The notes under the pieces: generated by a model
Databases searched by the model: none
What the model saw: only the letters and a program-made list of their open reading frames with translations
What the model was told of the DNA's origin: nothing
In this document: positions 1-7,566 of the stretch, piece by piece
How positions within the stretch are numbered: position 1 is the first letter of the stretch
Layout of the letters: each line of letters opens with the position of its first letter
DNA from: a virus
Direction: 5' to 3' (one strand)
Length of the DNA: 37,490 nt
Virus record (IMG/VR): IMGVR_UViG_3300013094_005471
Span: 1-37,490 of that record
Position numbers and translations under genes: made by a program

Positions 1-390
1 TACGCGCTGCAGAATTTCGATCCTGTCGGCTACGAACTGCTTGCCGCCCGCGGGCCTCGCCACTATCGCGCCAACCCGGCGAAATGGCAGCGCGGGCTGA
101 CGGACGCGATCGATATCATGGCGGACTGGTCGGCCCGAACTGGTAAGCCGATGGCGAGCACGGAGTGCTGGGCCACAGTCAACTACAAGGATGGCCCGGG
201 GCTTGAATGGGACTGGGTGATCGAACTCTGCGAGATTGGGACACGTCATGCAACCGACAGCGGCCAATTTGTCGCAGTTGGCACTTCCAACTTCTGCGCT
301 CCGCAGTTCAATGGCATGTGGCGTGACATTGAATGGCATCGCAAATTGACAGCGCACATTCATGCGGGCCGTGTGCCTGGCTCTCGCTGA
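1..390 (+). CDS. Cellulase-like family protein, C-terminal fragment (5' end outside window)
   Basis: The frame is open from base 1 to a TGA at 388-390. The peptide resembles the C-terminus of the sugar-binding cellulase-like family (TIM-barrel glycoside-hydrolase-like), including STECWATVNYKD near the middle and VAVGTSNFCAPQFNGMWRD followed by an IEWH segment near the end. The first ATG at 118 is internal to the domain, so the true start lies upstream of the window. The family match fades at about LTAHIHA (around 360), and the last residues, AGRVPGSR, look out of place. This is where the antisense tape-measure gene begins, so the host gene may have lost its natural stop. Base use is less GC-biased than the phage genes. 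It is a host flank, not phage cargo (inference). Confidence 0.6.
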   Translation, partial: YALQNFDPVGYELLAARGPRHYRANPAKWQRGLTDAIDIMADWSARTGKPMASTECWATVNYKDGPGLEWDWVIELCEIGTRHATDSGQFVAVGTSNFCAPQFNGMWRDIEWHRKLTAHIHAGRVPGSR

Positions 391-3300
391 GCGCGGTATC
401 CGCTGTTCTGTGACGGTCAAGGTCTGCTCGATCTGCACTAGGCGCTCCGCGGCATATTGGGTGCCGTCGAGGCCCATGGCGAGGATCTGGTCGTTGAGCT
501 GCTGGCGCTCCTGCGCCGCGGCGGTGTCGAAGGCCAGCAGGTCGGCCTGCTCGTTGCCGCCAGTGGCACGGAGATAGCGGACCTGGAGGCCGGCGGTGAG
601 GCTGCTGGCCTGGAGATCGCGGCGGGCCGTGAGGTCGGCGAGGCGGCGGTCGCGCTCGGTGGTGAGCCCGTCCTCGGCCAGCGCGTATTGCTTGGCCTTG
701 GCGATGGCAGCGTCGTAGGTGTCATTCACGCCCTTCAGCGCGGTCGCGAAGTCATTGACCGGCGCCTTCTCCAGGGCCGCCATGGTCTGGGTCACGAAGG
801 TGGTAAAGTCGGCGAGTTGGTTGGCGTCGGTGAAGGTGCGGTCGCTGAGCAGACTGTTCAGCCGGTTGTCGTTGGCCGCGGTGAAGCGGAGGTTGGAGAA
901 GCCGGCCGCGAAGCTGGCGTAGTCGTGTTCGAGATTGGGGTCGTTGTTGCCGCCGACGATGTAGGCACCGGTGGAACGCATGCCCTGCTGCGCCATCCAG
1001 GTGTTGAAAGCGGCGACCTGCTGCTGCTCCTGGGCGAACTGCTGCTGGGCGACGGGGTCGACGTTGGCCGTCTTGAAGCCGATCATCCCGGCCTCGTCGG
1101 AGGCGAGCGTCCAGGACCAGCCGTGATGCTTCGGACCCGGGCCGAACAGTCCGCCGAGCCCACCACCGGCAGCGCCGCCAATGAGGCCGCCGATCAGGGT
1201 GCCGACACCGGGGATGATGGACCCGATGGCGGCGCCGGCCATGGCGCCAACGCCGGAGCCGATGGTGCCGCCGAGCTGGTGACCACCGAGCAGGCTGTTC
1301 AGCAGCATTCCCGCGCCAAACCCGGCGCCAACACCACCGAGCATGGTGCCGAGCGTCGGAGCGCCACTGGCAGCGATCCCGCTGGCAGTGACTGGGCCCG
1401 CGACATCCGCACCCCACAGCGGCGTCGCCATCAGCCCGGAGATGCCACCGGAACCGCCGAACAGGCTGCCGAGCCCGGAGAACAGCCCGCTGCTGCCGAG
1501 GCTCGACACGCCGGACATGCCGGAACTGATCGATACCGCCGGCAGCGAACTGCTGAGCACCGAGTTCAGCAGCGGGTTGATCACCGCCAGCTTGAGCGCC
1601 TGCTGCACCACCGAGGAGATGATGGAGGAGGCGACGTTGCCCCAGTTGATGGCAGCCCGCTGGCCACCGACGAATGCGTTGGCAATCGCGTTGCCGACCT
1701 GGTCGAAGGCCTGGCTCGCGGCGTTGGCGATGCCCTCGTAGAGCGACTGCTGCTGCTTCAGCGCGTAGTTGGCACTGGCGATCTGCTTGGCCTGCTCGAC
1801 CAGGGCCTGCTGGGTGTCGGACAGGCTGCCGGCATCGGGCGCCTTGCCGCTGCTGACCAGACCGCGGATCGTGCGCAGCGCCGCAAGTTCCCGCTCGAGC
1901 TGCTCGGCCGACAGCCCGATCAGCGAGGCCTCGGTGCGGAGATCGTCCAATTGCCCTTGGCCGGCGCGCAAGGCCCGCTCGGCGTCGAGGTCGGCGTTGA
2001 GCCGCTCCTGGGCCGCGGTCTTCTGGCCGATCAGCACCACCTCGGCGGTGAGCGCCGCCTTGATCGCCGGGTCAGTGGCGGCGTCACGATGGGCTCGCAG
2101 CGACACCGTGGCCTGGCGCACCTTCTCGTCGATGGCGGCGTAGTAGGCGGCGCGGTCGCCACCTCGTTCGGCGGCAATCAGCGCCTGAGTGGCGGCGATC
2201 TGCTCGTTGAGCTCGACCAGGGTCTGCGCCCCCTTGGCCGCTTCCTGGGCGGCGTTGCGGTTGAGGATCGCGGCAGCCAACGCACTCTCCGCCACGCCGG
2301 CATGGGTGGCAGCCTGCTCGTGTGCTTCGGCGGCGGCGTTGGCGGCCAGCATGGCGGCGCGGCCCTGTTCGGCGGCGCGCACCAGCACCATCTGGGCGCT
2401 GCCGGCGCGTTCGATCGCTGCCAGTTCCTGGCCGCGGGCGTCGATCTCGGCTGCCATGGCCAGCGCGACCGACTTGCGGCGGTATTCCTCGGCGACGAGG
2501 CCAGTGAGGGCGTGGTCGCGGATATAGGCCTCTGCCTCGATCTCGGCCTTGACGCGGACGCGGTCGGGCAGCCCGGCGGCGAGCAAGCGCTGTTGCTCGG
2601 CCAGCGCCTTGTTGATGTCCTCGAGTTGCTTCTGCTGCCGCTCCGCCTCGGCAGCGCCCGGGGCGGCGTTCGTCGCCGTCGCCGGCTTCGGCACGTCCGA
2701 GGCGTTGGCGGCGAGGCCCTGGACCTGTTCACCGGCGAGCATGCGCTCGGCCATCAGGTTGGCACGCTGGGCACGGAGGATGCGCTCGGCATCGCCGTTG
2801 ACGGCGGGGGCACCGTAAGAATCACGCTCGGCCAGCTTGGTGTCGATCTGGGCGATGCGGCGATCGATCGCGGCTGTGGCGGGCTCGGCCTCGAGGAGCT
2901 TGTTGGCCGCGGCGGCGATGGCGGTTAGGCCAACGAGTGCGACCTGGATCGGACCGGACTGGGCGATGCGGTCCATCAGGCTGGACCACTCATTGCCCAG
3001 CGCCCGCATCGCCTTGGCCGCCGGCGACAGTGCTTCCTGGTCGAGGCCCTTCACCCGGCCGCGTAGGGCATCCATTGCCTTGGCGACCGCCTCGGTGCGC
3101 TCGCCATGCTCCAGCATGACCCGGATGGCGGCGCGCTGGTCGGCGGTCAGGATGTTGAGTTCGTCGTCCAGCGCCTTCAGCGCCACATAGGAGCCAGAGG
3201 CGATCTCGCCGAGCCGCTTGGCAACGGCTGCCTGGTCGCTGGTCCCGAGCGCGGCGGCGGTGTCGGCAGTGAGGCCGACAACCTGCTGGATGGCGGAGGT

Positions 3301-5181
3301 GTCGAGGGCTGGCACGCGCGCCAGGCCCTGGACGATGGAGGCCGCGGCGCTGCGGGCGACACCAGCGTGCTGCAGGGTCGTGATGTAGGTCTGGAGCGAT
3401 GCGGTGGCGAGGTCACCCTCGCGGCCGACGGCGTGCAGCGCGACCGAGAGGCTGCGCGCCTCGCTCTCCAGCGACGCCGCATGCGCCATGGCCAGCGCGA
3501 AGGCACCACCGACGGCGACGGCCGCGCCGATGGGCGAGAGCAGAGCCCCGGCGACCATGCGGGCTGCCGTGCCGAGCACGCCGAAGCCGGTGCCTGTGGC
3601 GATGGCGACGTCGGCGACCTGATGGCCCTGCTGGATCAGGGTCATCATCACCGGCTGGCCCGCGGCGATGGACGACACCGCCTGCATCGACTGCACGCCC
3701 AACTGGCGCAGGGCGAAGGCGTTGGCCCCCGCCGAGACGCCGAGCGCCTCCTGTTGCTTCGCAGCCTCGACGGTCTTGCCGGCCAGCGCTGCGGTGGCGG
3801 ATGCGGCCGCGCCCGTCGGCGCTGCGGCGTCGGCGAACGCCTTGGTGGCGGCCTCGCGGGCCCGGGCGGCAACGGTGGCCGAGATCGCCCCGACGCGCTC
3901 GGCCTGGGCGATCTCAGCGAGAGTGGTCTCGTAGGTTCGGGAGACCGCAAACAGGGGATCAAACTTCGCGCGGAGCCGATCGAGTTCGGCGCCGTAGGCG
4001 GCGATGTCGGCAGCGCGGTCTGCGAGCGCCTCGCCAGCCAACGGCGTGGCGACGCCGGCCGCGCGATTGGCGGCCTGTTGGACGTCGACCAACCGGGTGA
4101 CGGCGAGGCCGAGTTGTCCGTAGCTCGCCGCCAGGTCCGCGTTGGCGGCAACCTGCTGCTCATAGCCGGCGAAGGCACGTTGCCGGGCTGCCAGAGCCTC
4201 TCCGGCGGCGATGGCGCCGACGCGCTCGGCCCGGGCAATCTCGGCAAGCGATGTCTCATAGCGCTGCTGCGCAGCGACCAGCGGATTGAACGACGCCTGG
4301 AGCCGATTGAGCTCGGCACCATAGGCAGCGATATCGGCCGTCCGAGCCGCGAGGGCATCGCCCGCCAGGGGCGCGGCGACACCGGCACCGCGGTTCGCCG
4401 CTTGCTGGACATCGACCATGCGGGTCACAGCAATGCCGAGCTGGCTGTAGCTCTCGGCCAGACCGGCGTTGGCGCTGATCTGCTGCTCGAAGCTGGCAAA
4501 TGCGCGTTGGCGGGCGACGACCGCCTCACCCGTGGCGATCGCGCCGACCCTCTCGGCCTGTGCGATTTCGGCCAGACTGGCTTCATAGCGTTGCTGGGCT
4601 GCTATGAGCGGATTGAAGGACGCCTGGAGACGATCGAGCTCGTAACCATAGGCCCCCACGTCCGCCGCGCGCGCCGCGAGGCTTTCCCCGACCAGCGGTG
4701 TCGTGACCCCAGCGCCGCGGTTGGCGGCCTGCTGGACGTCGATAAGGCGCGTGACGGCAATGCCCAACTGGCTGTAGCTCTCGGCCAGGTTTGCATTGGC
4801 GGAGACCTGCTGCTCGTAGCCGGCAAAGGCGCGCCGCCGGGCGGCAACGGCCTCGCCCGTGGCGATGGCTCCAACCTTCTCCGCCTGCGCGATCTCGGCG
4901 AGCGTCGCCTCGTAGCGCCGCATCGCGCCGAACAGCGGGTTGAACGACGCTTGCACTCGGTCGAGGCTGGCGCCGTAGGCTGCGATGTCGGCGGCACGCC
5001 GGCTGAAAGCTCCTTCAGGACCGGCGATGCCCGACATCGACGACGAGGCGCGCTGGCCGGCCTGGGTGATGCGGTCGAGAACTTGGTCGCCGAGGCTGCC
5101 GAGCGCCTCGAACTTGCCGCGCGCGGCATCGAGGTCCTCGGTCGACAGCCGGATCGCGGCGGTGCGGGTCGATCCACTCAT
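1..5181 (-). CDS. Phage tail tape measure protein, 3' end truncated into host DNA
   Basis: Translation starts at ATG 5181, overlapping the stop of the upstream DUF6441 gene as ATGA. The frame then runs without a stop to base 1. Tape-measure sequence extends to about position 400 (roughly 1,590 residues); beyond that the frame reads the antisense of the cellulase-like gene, so the natural C-terminus is missing. The family sets tail length and occupies the tail tube. Residues about 60-440 contain four copies (the last partial) of a 109-residue repeat. A conserved tail-length-tape-measure (TMP_2-like) segment follows, with LRQLGVQSMQAVSSIAAGQP and MMTLIQQGHQVADVA. Then come long Ala/Glu/Gln-rich helices and a Gly-rich hydrophobic stretch near 1140-1290 (minus strand GTLIGGLIGGAAGGGLGGLF). 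No minor-tail or baseplate genes follow, so virion assembly from this locus is unlikely. Confidence 0.85.
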   Translation of the reverse strand, partial: MSGSTRTAAIRLSTEDLDAARGKFEALGSLGDQVLDRITQAGQRASSSMSGIAGPEGAFSRRAADIAAYGASLDRVQASFNPLFGAMRRYEATLAEIAQAEKVGAIATGEAVAARRRAFAGYEQQVSANANLAESYSQLGIAVTRLIDVQQAANRGAGVTTPLVGESLAARAADVGAYGYELDRLQASFNPLIAAQQRYEASLAEIAQAERVGAIATGEAVVARQRAFASFEQQISANAGLAESYSQLGIAVTRMVDVQQAANRGAGVAAPLAGDALAARTADIAAYGAELNRLQASFNPLVAAQQRYETSLAEIARAERVGAIAAGEALAARQRAFAGYEQQVAANADLAASYGQLGLAVTRLVDVQQAANRAAGVATPLAGEALADRAADIAAYGAELDRLRAKFDPLFAVSRTYETTLAEIAQAERVGAISATVAARAREAATKAFADAAAPTGAAASATAALAGKTVEAAKQQEALGVSAGANAFALRQLGVQSMQAVSSIAAGQPVMMTLIQQGHQVADVAIATGTGFGVLGTAARMVAGALLSPIGAAVAVGGAFALAMAHAASLESEARSLSVALHAVGREGDLATASLQTYITTLQHAGVARSAAASIVQGLARVPALDTSAIQQVVGLTADTAAALGTSDQAAVAKRLGEIASGSYVALKALDDELNILTADQRAAIRVMLEHGERTEAVAKAMDALRGRVKGLDQEALSPAAKAMRALGNEWSSLMDRIAQSGPIQVALVGLTAIAAAANKLLEAEPATAAIDRRIAQIDTKLAERDSYGAPAVNGDAERILRAQRANLMAERMLAGEQVQGLAANASDVPKPATATNAAPGAAEAERQQKQLEDINKALAEQQRLLAAGLPDRVRVKAEIEAEAYIRDHALTGLVAEEYRRKSVALAMAAEIDARGQELAAIERAGSAQMVLVRAAEQGRAAMLAANAAAEAHEQAATHAGVAESALAAAILNRNAAQEAAKGAQTLVELNEQIAATQALIAAERGGDRAAYYAAIDEKVRQATVSLRAHRDAATDPAIKAALTAEVVLIGQKTAAQERLNADLDAERALRAGQGQLDDLRTEASLIGLSAEQLERELAALRTIRGLVSSGKAPDAGSLSDTQQALVEQAKQIASANYALKQQQSLYEGIANAASQAFDQVGNAIANAFVGGQRAAINWGNVASSIISSVVQQALKLAVINPLLNSVLSSSLPAVSISSGMSGVSSLGSSGLFSGLGSLFGGSGGISGLMATPLWGADVAGPVTASGIAASGAPTLGTMLGGVGAGFGAGMLLNSLLGGHQLGGTIGSGVGAMAGAAIGSIIPGVGTLIGGLIGGAAGGGLGGLFGPGPKHHGWSWTLASDEAGMIGFKTANVDPVAQQQFAQEQQQVAAFNTWMAQQGMRSTGAYIVGGNNDPNLEHDYASFAAGFSNLRFTAANDNRLNSLLSDRTFTDANQLADFTTFVTQTMAALEKAPVNDFATALKGVNDTYDAAIAKAKQYALAEDGLTTERDRRLADLTARRDLQASSLTAGLQVRYLRATGGNEQADLLAFDTAAAQERQQLNDQILAMGLDGTQYAAERLVQIEQTLTVTEQRIPRSARARHTARMNVRCQFAMPFNVTPHAIELRSAEVGSANCDKLAAVGCMTCPNLAEFDHPVPFKPRAILVVDCGPALRARHRLTSSGRPVRHDIDRVRQPALPFRRVGAIVARPAGGKQFVADRIEILQRV
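3870..4990 (-). repeat. 327-bp tandem repeats within the tape measure gene
   Basis: Equivalent points of the repeat fall at 3967, 4294, 4621 and 4948, giving an exact 327-bp (109-codon) period. There are three full copies and one partial copy. Each encodes a helical unit with AAYG.ELDRLQASFNPL, RYEASLAEIAQAERVGAIA, a QRAFAGYEQQV segment and AVTRL.DVQQAANRGAGV. Copies differ at scattered codons, so the duplication is not very recent, but strict preservation of length keeps the frame. Copy-number change here would be expected to alter tail length. Confidence 0.9.
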
Positions 5182-5909
5182 GATGGGTTCAACTCCGCGA
5201 GGACATTGGCCAGGAGCAGCGGGACCGCCTGGTCGCGCACGGAATTGACATCGAGGCGCTTGCGCAGGACGACCTGACGCACGAGCACGAACATCGGCAC
5301 GAAGCCGCGGGCGAGCACCTCGGCGGCGACCTGCTGCTGGCCCTTGCGATGGCCGGTCAGCACCTCGGTGGCATCGCCGACGAACAGCCGGATGCGGTTG
5401 CGTCCGCGCCGCTTGAGGCCTCGGGCCTCATTGACGCGCAGGCACCAGAGGTAGACGCCGCGATGGGTCCTGGCCGGGATAACAAAGGCCTGCCCGCCGG
5501 CCGCCATCATGTCCTGGGTGGACACGCGCACACCGCCACGTCCGCCGGCACCGAGCCAGCCACGCCGTGCGTTGTACGCGGTCGGGAAGGCCAGATACTT
5601 GCGATTGCGCGCGATGATCGGCTCGCCACGGTCGAATGCCTGGATCGCCTCAGGCATCTTGGAGAACACCAGCGCCGCCGGATGGAAGGTGACGACGCCG
5701 GCGGAAGGAAAGGTCTTGAGCCGCCAGGCATTGGCCATGGCCCGGCCGCCATCGCTGAAACCGGCGGCGCGGACTTGGGTGCGCAGGGTGTCCTGCACCT
5801 GCCGGCCGGTCTGCTCGACGGCGCGGCGCAGGCCCGCGGCGATCCCACGCGCCTCCGCTTTCATGGCGTCCAAGACGGTGCCACGAGGGATGGAGGTCAG
5901 TGCCGGCAT
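5178..5909 (-). CDS. DUF6441 family phage protein
   Basis: This 243-residue protein lies between the tail assembly chaperones and the tape measure gene, and matches the DUF6441 family of alphaproteobacterial prophages. I chose ATG 5909, giving MPALTSIPRGTVLDAMKAEA, because AAGGA sits just upstream and the extra N-terminal 20 residues of the longer frame are proline-rich and unlike coding sequence. It has amphipathic N-terminal helices (AAGLRRAVEQTGRQVQDTLR), then a basic region with FSKMPEAIQAFDRGEPI and RKYLAFPTA, and a C-terminal segment VPMFVLVRQVVLRKRLDV. Its biochemical role is unknown; position suggests tail assembly or a minor tail component. The stop overlaps the tape measure ATG, implying translational coupling. 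Confidence 0.75.
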   Translation of the reverse strand: MPALTSIPRGTVLDAMKAEARGIAAGLRRAVEQTGRQVQDTLRTQVRAAGFSDGGRAMANAWRLKTFPSAGVVTFHPAALVFSKMPEAIQAFDRGEPIIARNRKYLAFPTAYNARRGWLGAGGRGGVRVSTQDMMAAGGQAFVIPARTHRGVYLWCLRVNEARGLKRRGRNRIRLFVGDATEVLTGHRKGQQQVAAEVLARGFVPMFVLVRQVVLRKRLDVNSVRDQAVPLLLANVLAELNPS

Positions 5910-5984
5910 CGGGAAGTCCTTCGGCACCGGCAATGCCGGGCACAGAACCGGCAGTGGCGGCCTGGGCAAGGGATGAGGATTGAT

Positions 5985-6033
5985 TTAGCGTATCCACGAA
6001 ATTTCACTCGCGGAAATCTTGGGGATACGCTAA
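5985..6033 (+). promoter_or_regulatory. Inverted repeat upstream of brnT, probable BrnTA operator
   Basis: Perfect 11-bp arms TTAGCGTATCC (5985-5995) and GGATACGCTAA (6023-6033) face each other across 27 bp. They end three bases before the brnT ATG at 6037. An 8-bp palindrome GAAATTTC (5998-6005) lies in the spacer. BrnTA systems are autoregulated by the ribbon-helix-helix BrnA protein bound to BrnT, so these arms are the obvious operator (inference). No Shine-Dalgarno is seen before brnT, so its mRNA may have a very short leader. Confidence 0.6.
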
Positions 6034-6036
6034 TTC

Positions 6037-6318
6037 ATGTTTCTGAGCTTCGACCCGGCGAAGCGAGCCAAGACCCTGGCGGAAAGAGGGTTGGATTTCG
6101 CGGATGCAGGGGAGGTGTTTGCCGGCGAGACCGCCACGGTCCAGGACCTCCGGCAGGACTACGGTGAAGATCGCTACATCACCATCGGTCGTCTCCGCGG
6201 GCGATGCGTGGTTCTGGTTTGGACGATGCGGGGCGACAGCCGACGCATTATTTCGATGAGGTATGCCCATGCCGCAGAAGAAAAGCGTTTCCTCGGCGAG
6301 CAGGCCGGACCCGGATGA
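6037..6318 (+). CDS. brnT: BrnT family toxin (RelE-like ribonuclease)
   Basis: A 93-residue protein with the BrnT signature: N-terminal FDPAKRAKTLAERGLDFADA, then a beta-rich core with EDRYITIGRLRGRCVVLVWT, and the terminal RRIISMRYAHAAEEKRF. BrnT toxins have a RelE-type fold and cut RNA to arrest growth. The gene is on the plus strand, opposite to the phage tail genes around it, and overlaps the downstream antitoxin gene. Toxin-first order is normal for this family. It is probably a moron or stabilising insertion in the prophage. Confidence 0.88.
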   Translation: MFLSFDPAKRAKTLAERGLDFADAGEVFAGETATVQDLRQDYGEDRYITIGRLRGRCVVLVWTMRGDSRRIISMRYAHAAEEKRFLGEQAGPG

Positions 6319-6559
6319 CGCGCCCGAATTGACGGACGCGTTCTTCACCGAGGCCGAGGTCTTCAAGGGCGACACGTTCGTGCGGCGTGGCCGCGGACGA
6401 CCGAAGGCCGCCGCGACCAAGGAGCAGATCAATGTTAGGCTCGACTCCGATGTACTGGCCGCGCTGCGTGCAGGTGGACCGGGGTGGCAGTCACGGATCA
6501 ATGCGATCCTGCGCGATGCCCTGGAACTGGACGCCGGCAAAGTCCGGCTGACCGCCTGA
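6269..6559 (+). CDS. brnA: BrnA family antitoxin (ribbon-helix-helix)
   Basis: A 96-residue protein overlapping the end of brnT by about 50 bp. The N-terminal half is acidic (DPDDAPELTDAFF, the likely toxin-neutralising segment). The C-terminal half has the DNA-binding RHH pattern INVRLDSDVLAALRAGGPGW followed by QSRINAILRDAL, typical of BrnA. I prefer ATG 6269 because GAGG lies about 9 nt upstream; an in-frame ATG at 6263 is the alternative. BrnA neutralises BrnT and represses the operon, probably at the inverted repeat 5985-6033. Confidence 0.85.
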   Translation: MPQKKSVSSASRPDPDDAPELTDAFFTEAEVFKGDTFVRRGRGRPKAAATKEQINVRLDSDVLAALRAGGPGWQSRINAILRDALELDAGKVRLTA

Positions 6560-6629
6560 GTTGGACGAGGAGCAGCGAGGCCGACGGGACTGCGCCAGAC
6601 GGGAACGCGGCGCTCTCGACGGTCGCTGA

Positions 6630-6934
6630 CTACGCCCGTGCCCGCCTTGCCGCGTCGTCCAGAGCAGCGTCGATCGCCGCCAGCATGGCGAAGGCGTCAA
6701 CGATCCAAGCGGCCTGGTCGCCGATGCCACCCGGATCAGGCCAGTGCGCCATCCCGCCCATGCCGCTGCGACACGCGCCCCAGAGCCGGATGAAGTCGTG
6801 CCAGGGTTGCGGAATGGTCAGCCGCGGGTTGCCGGGGACCGGCTCGCCAGCGACCAGCCATTCGCCGCCATCGTCGGGCGTCAGCCCTCCGTCGTAGGCG
6901 CCGGGGTCTCGGGCGACGGCGAGGGCGCCCCGGA
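6630..6934 (-). CDS. Tail assembly chaperone T part, reached by -1 frameshift
   Basis: This is the downstream frame after the slippery site, closing with TAG at 6630-6632. After slipping it reads about 100 further codons, including TPDDGGEWLVAGEPVPG, IPQPWHDFIRLWGACRSGMG and a C-terminal helix AWIVDAFAMLAAIDAALDD. It has no plausible start codon or ribosome binding site of its own; the first in-frame ATG is well inside the conserved part. The aromatic W-F-W pattern recalls small tail chaperone T proteins (DUF1799-like). By analogy with lambda G/GT, the G-T fusion would load the tape measure protein during tail assembly. The family assignment rests mainly on position and architecture. Confidence 0.65.
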
Positions 6935-7471
6935 GTTTCCCTCGGCACTCCCGGCAGGCTGCATGAGAGTGCTGGCCTTCCAGCCGATCGCTTCGATCTC
7001 GGCGTCGGGCAGGGTGTCGAGCAGGTCGGGTGGGACGGAGCCACGCTCACGGTGGAAGGGCGGCAGGTCGGGCCCGTCCCAGCCGCGCAGACCGTGGCGA
7101 GCGGCGACCCAGGGCAGCGTGCCGAGATAGCGCTCGCGTGCGGCGAGCAGCGCAGCATAGACCGGCACCTCCGCCGCAGTGGCCTCGATGGCGGCGAGCC
7201 GAGCCTGGGCGTTGGCGTCGTCAGGCGCGGCCTCGGCCGCGTCGATGTCGGCGAGCAGTTCGCCGGCATTGCCGGGGGCAATCTCCTGGATGGCGGAACG
7301 CAGCGCCGCGATGAGCTGGCCGCGCGGCGGGAACACGCCACCCTCACGCGCCAGATCGGCCCGGAAGGCTTGCCGCTCGCGGAAAGTGAGTGGCGCGATG
7401 ACGTAGCTGCGGGGCGAGCCATCGGGAACGAAGGTCACGGCATCGCGCCGCGAGAACACGGGATCGGTCAT
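6881..7471 (-). CDS. Phage tail assembly chaperone (lambda G-like)
   Basis: A 196-residue protein directly downstream of the major tail protein, where G-type chaperones sit. It begins MTDPVFSRRDAVTFVPDG and has APLTFRERQAFRADLAREGG, a helical middle rich in Ala and Glu, and a segment RERYLGTLPWVAARHG. The C-terminus (SAEGNSGAPSPSPETPAPT) is Pro/Ser-rich and contains the frameshift site, as expected for a linker to the T domain. The product would bind the tape measure protein during tail polymerisation. Similarity to a named family is weak by eye; the call rests on synteny plus the frameshift. Confidence 0.7.
   Translation of the reverse strand: MTDPVFSRRDAVTFVPDGSPRSYVIAPLTFRERQAFRADLAREGGVFPPRGQLIAALRSAIQEIAPGNAGELLADIDAAEAAPDDANAQARLAAIEATAAEVPVYAALLAARERYLGTLPWVAARHGLRGWDGPDLPPFHRERGSVPPDLLDTLPDAEIEAIGWKASTLMQPAGSAEGNSGAPSPSPETPAPTTEG
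6935..6941 (-). promoter_or_regulatory. Programmed -1 frameshift slippery heptamer GGGAAAC
   Basis: The minus strand reads GGGAAAC in phase with the upstream chaperone frame as G GGA AAC, the canonical X XXY YYZ arrangement. It sits about 17 codons before the stop of that frame (TGA at 6881-6883). Slipping back one base enters the frame that ends at 6630. Lambda uses the closely related GGGAAAG at the same place in its G/GT gene. Confidence 0.75.
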
Positions 7472-7542
7472 GGGCGGGGATCCTTGGGATGGTGGAGTCG
7501 AGCGCTTTCGCGGCGCAAGGGCGCTGCTGCCGCTTCCGTCGC

Positions 7543-7561
7543 CGCGACGCAGTGCGTCGCG
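7543..7561. terminator. Perfect GC-rich palindrome after the major tail protein gene
   Basis: CGCGACGCA (7543-7551) pairs perfectly with TGCGTCGCG (7553-7561) around one central base. It lies 5 bp beyond the major tail protein stop on the minus strand, in the 95-bp gap before the chaperone gene. No T-tract follows, so it is more likely an attenuator, mRNA stabiliser or partial terminator that keeps tail-tube expression above chaperone expression (inference). Confidence 0.4.
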
Positions 7562-7566
7562 TCAGG

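Noticed and set aside
457-5277. Two very long plus-strand open frames (457-2928 and 3106-5277)
   Set aside because: They lie antisense to the tape measure gene, have Gly/Arg/Leu-rich, family-less products and no ribosome binding sites; they result from high-GC third-position bias on the minus strand.
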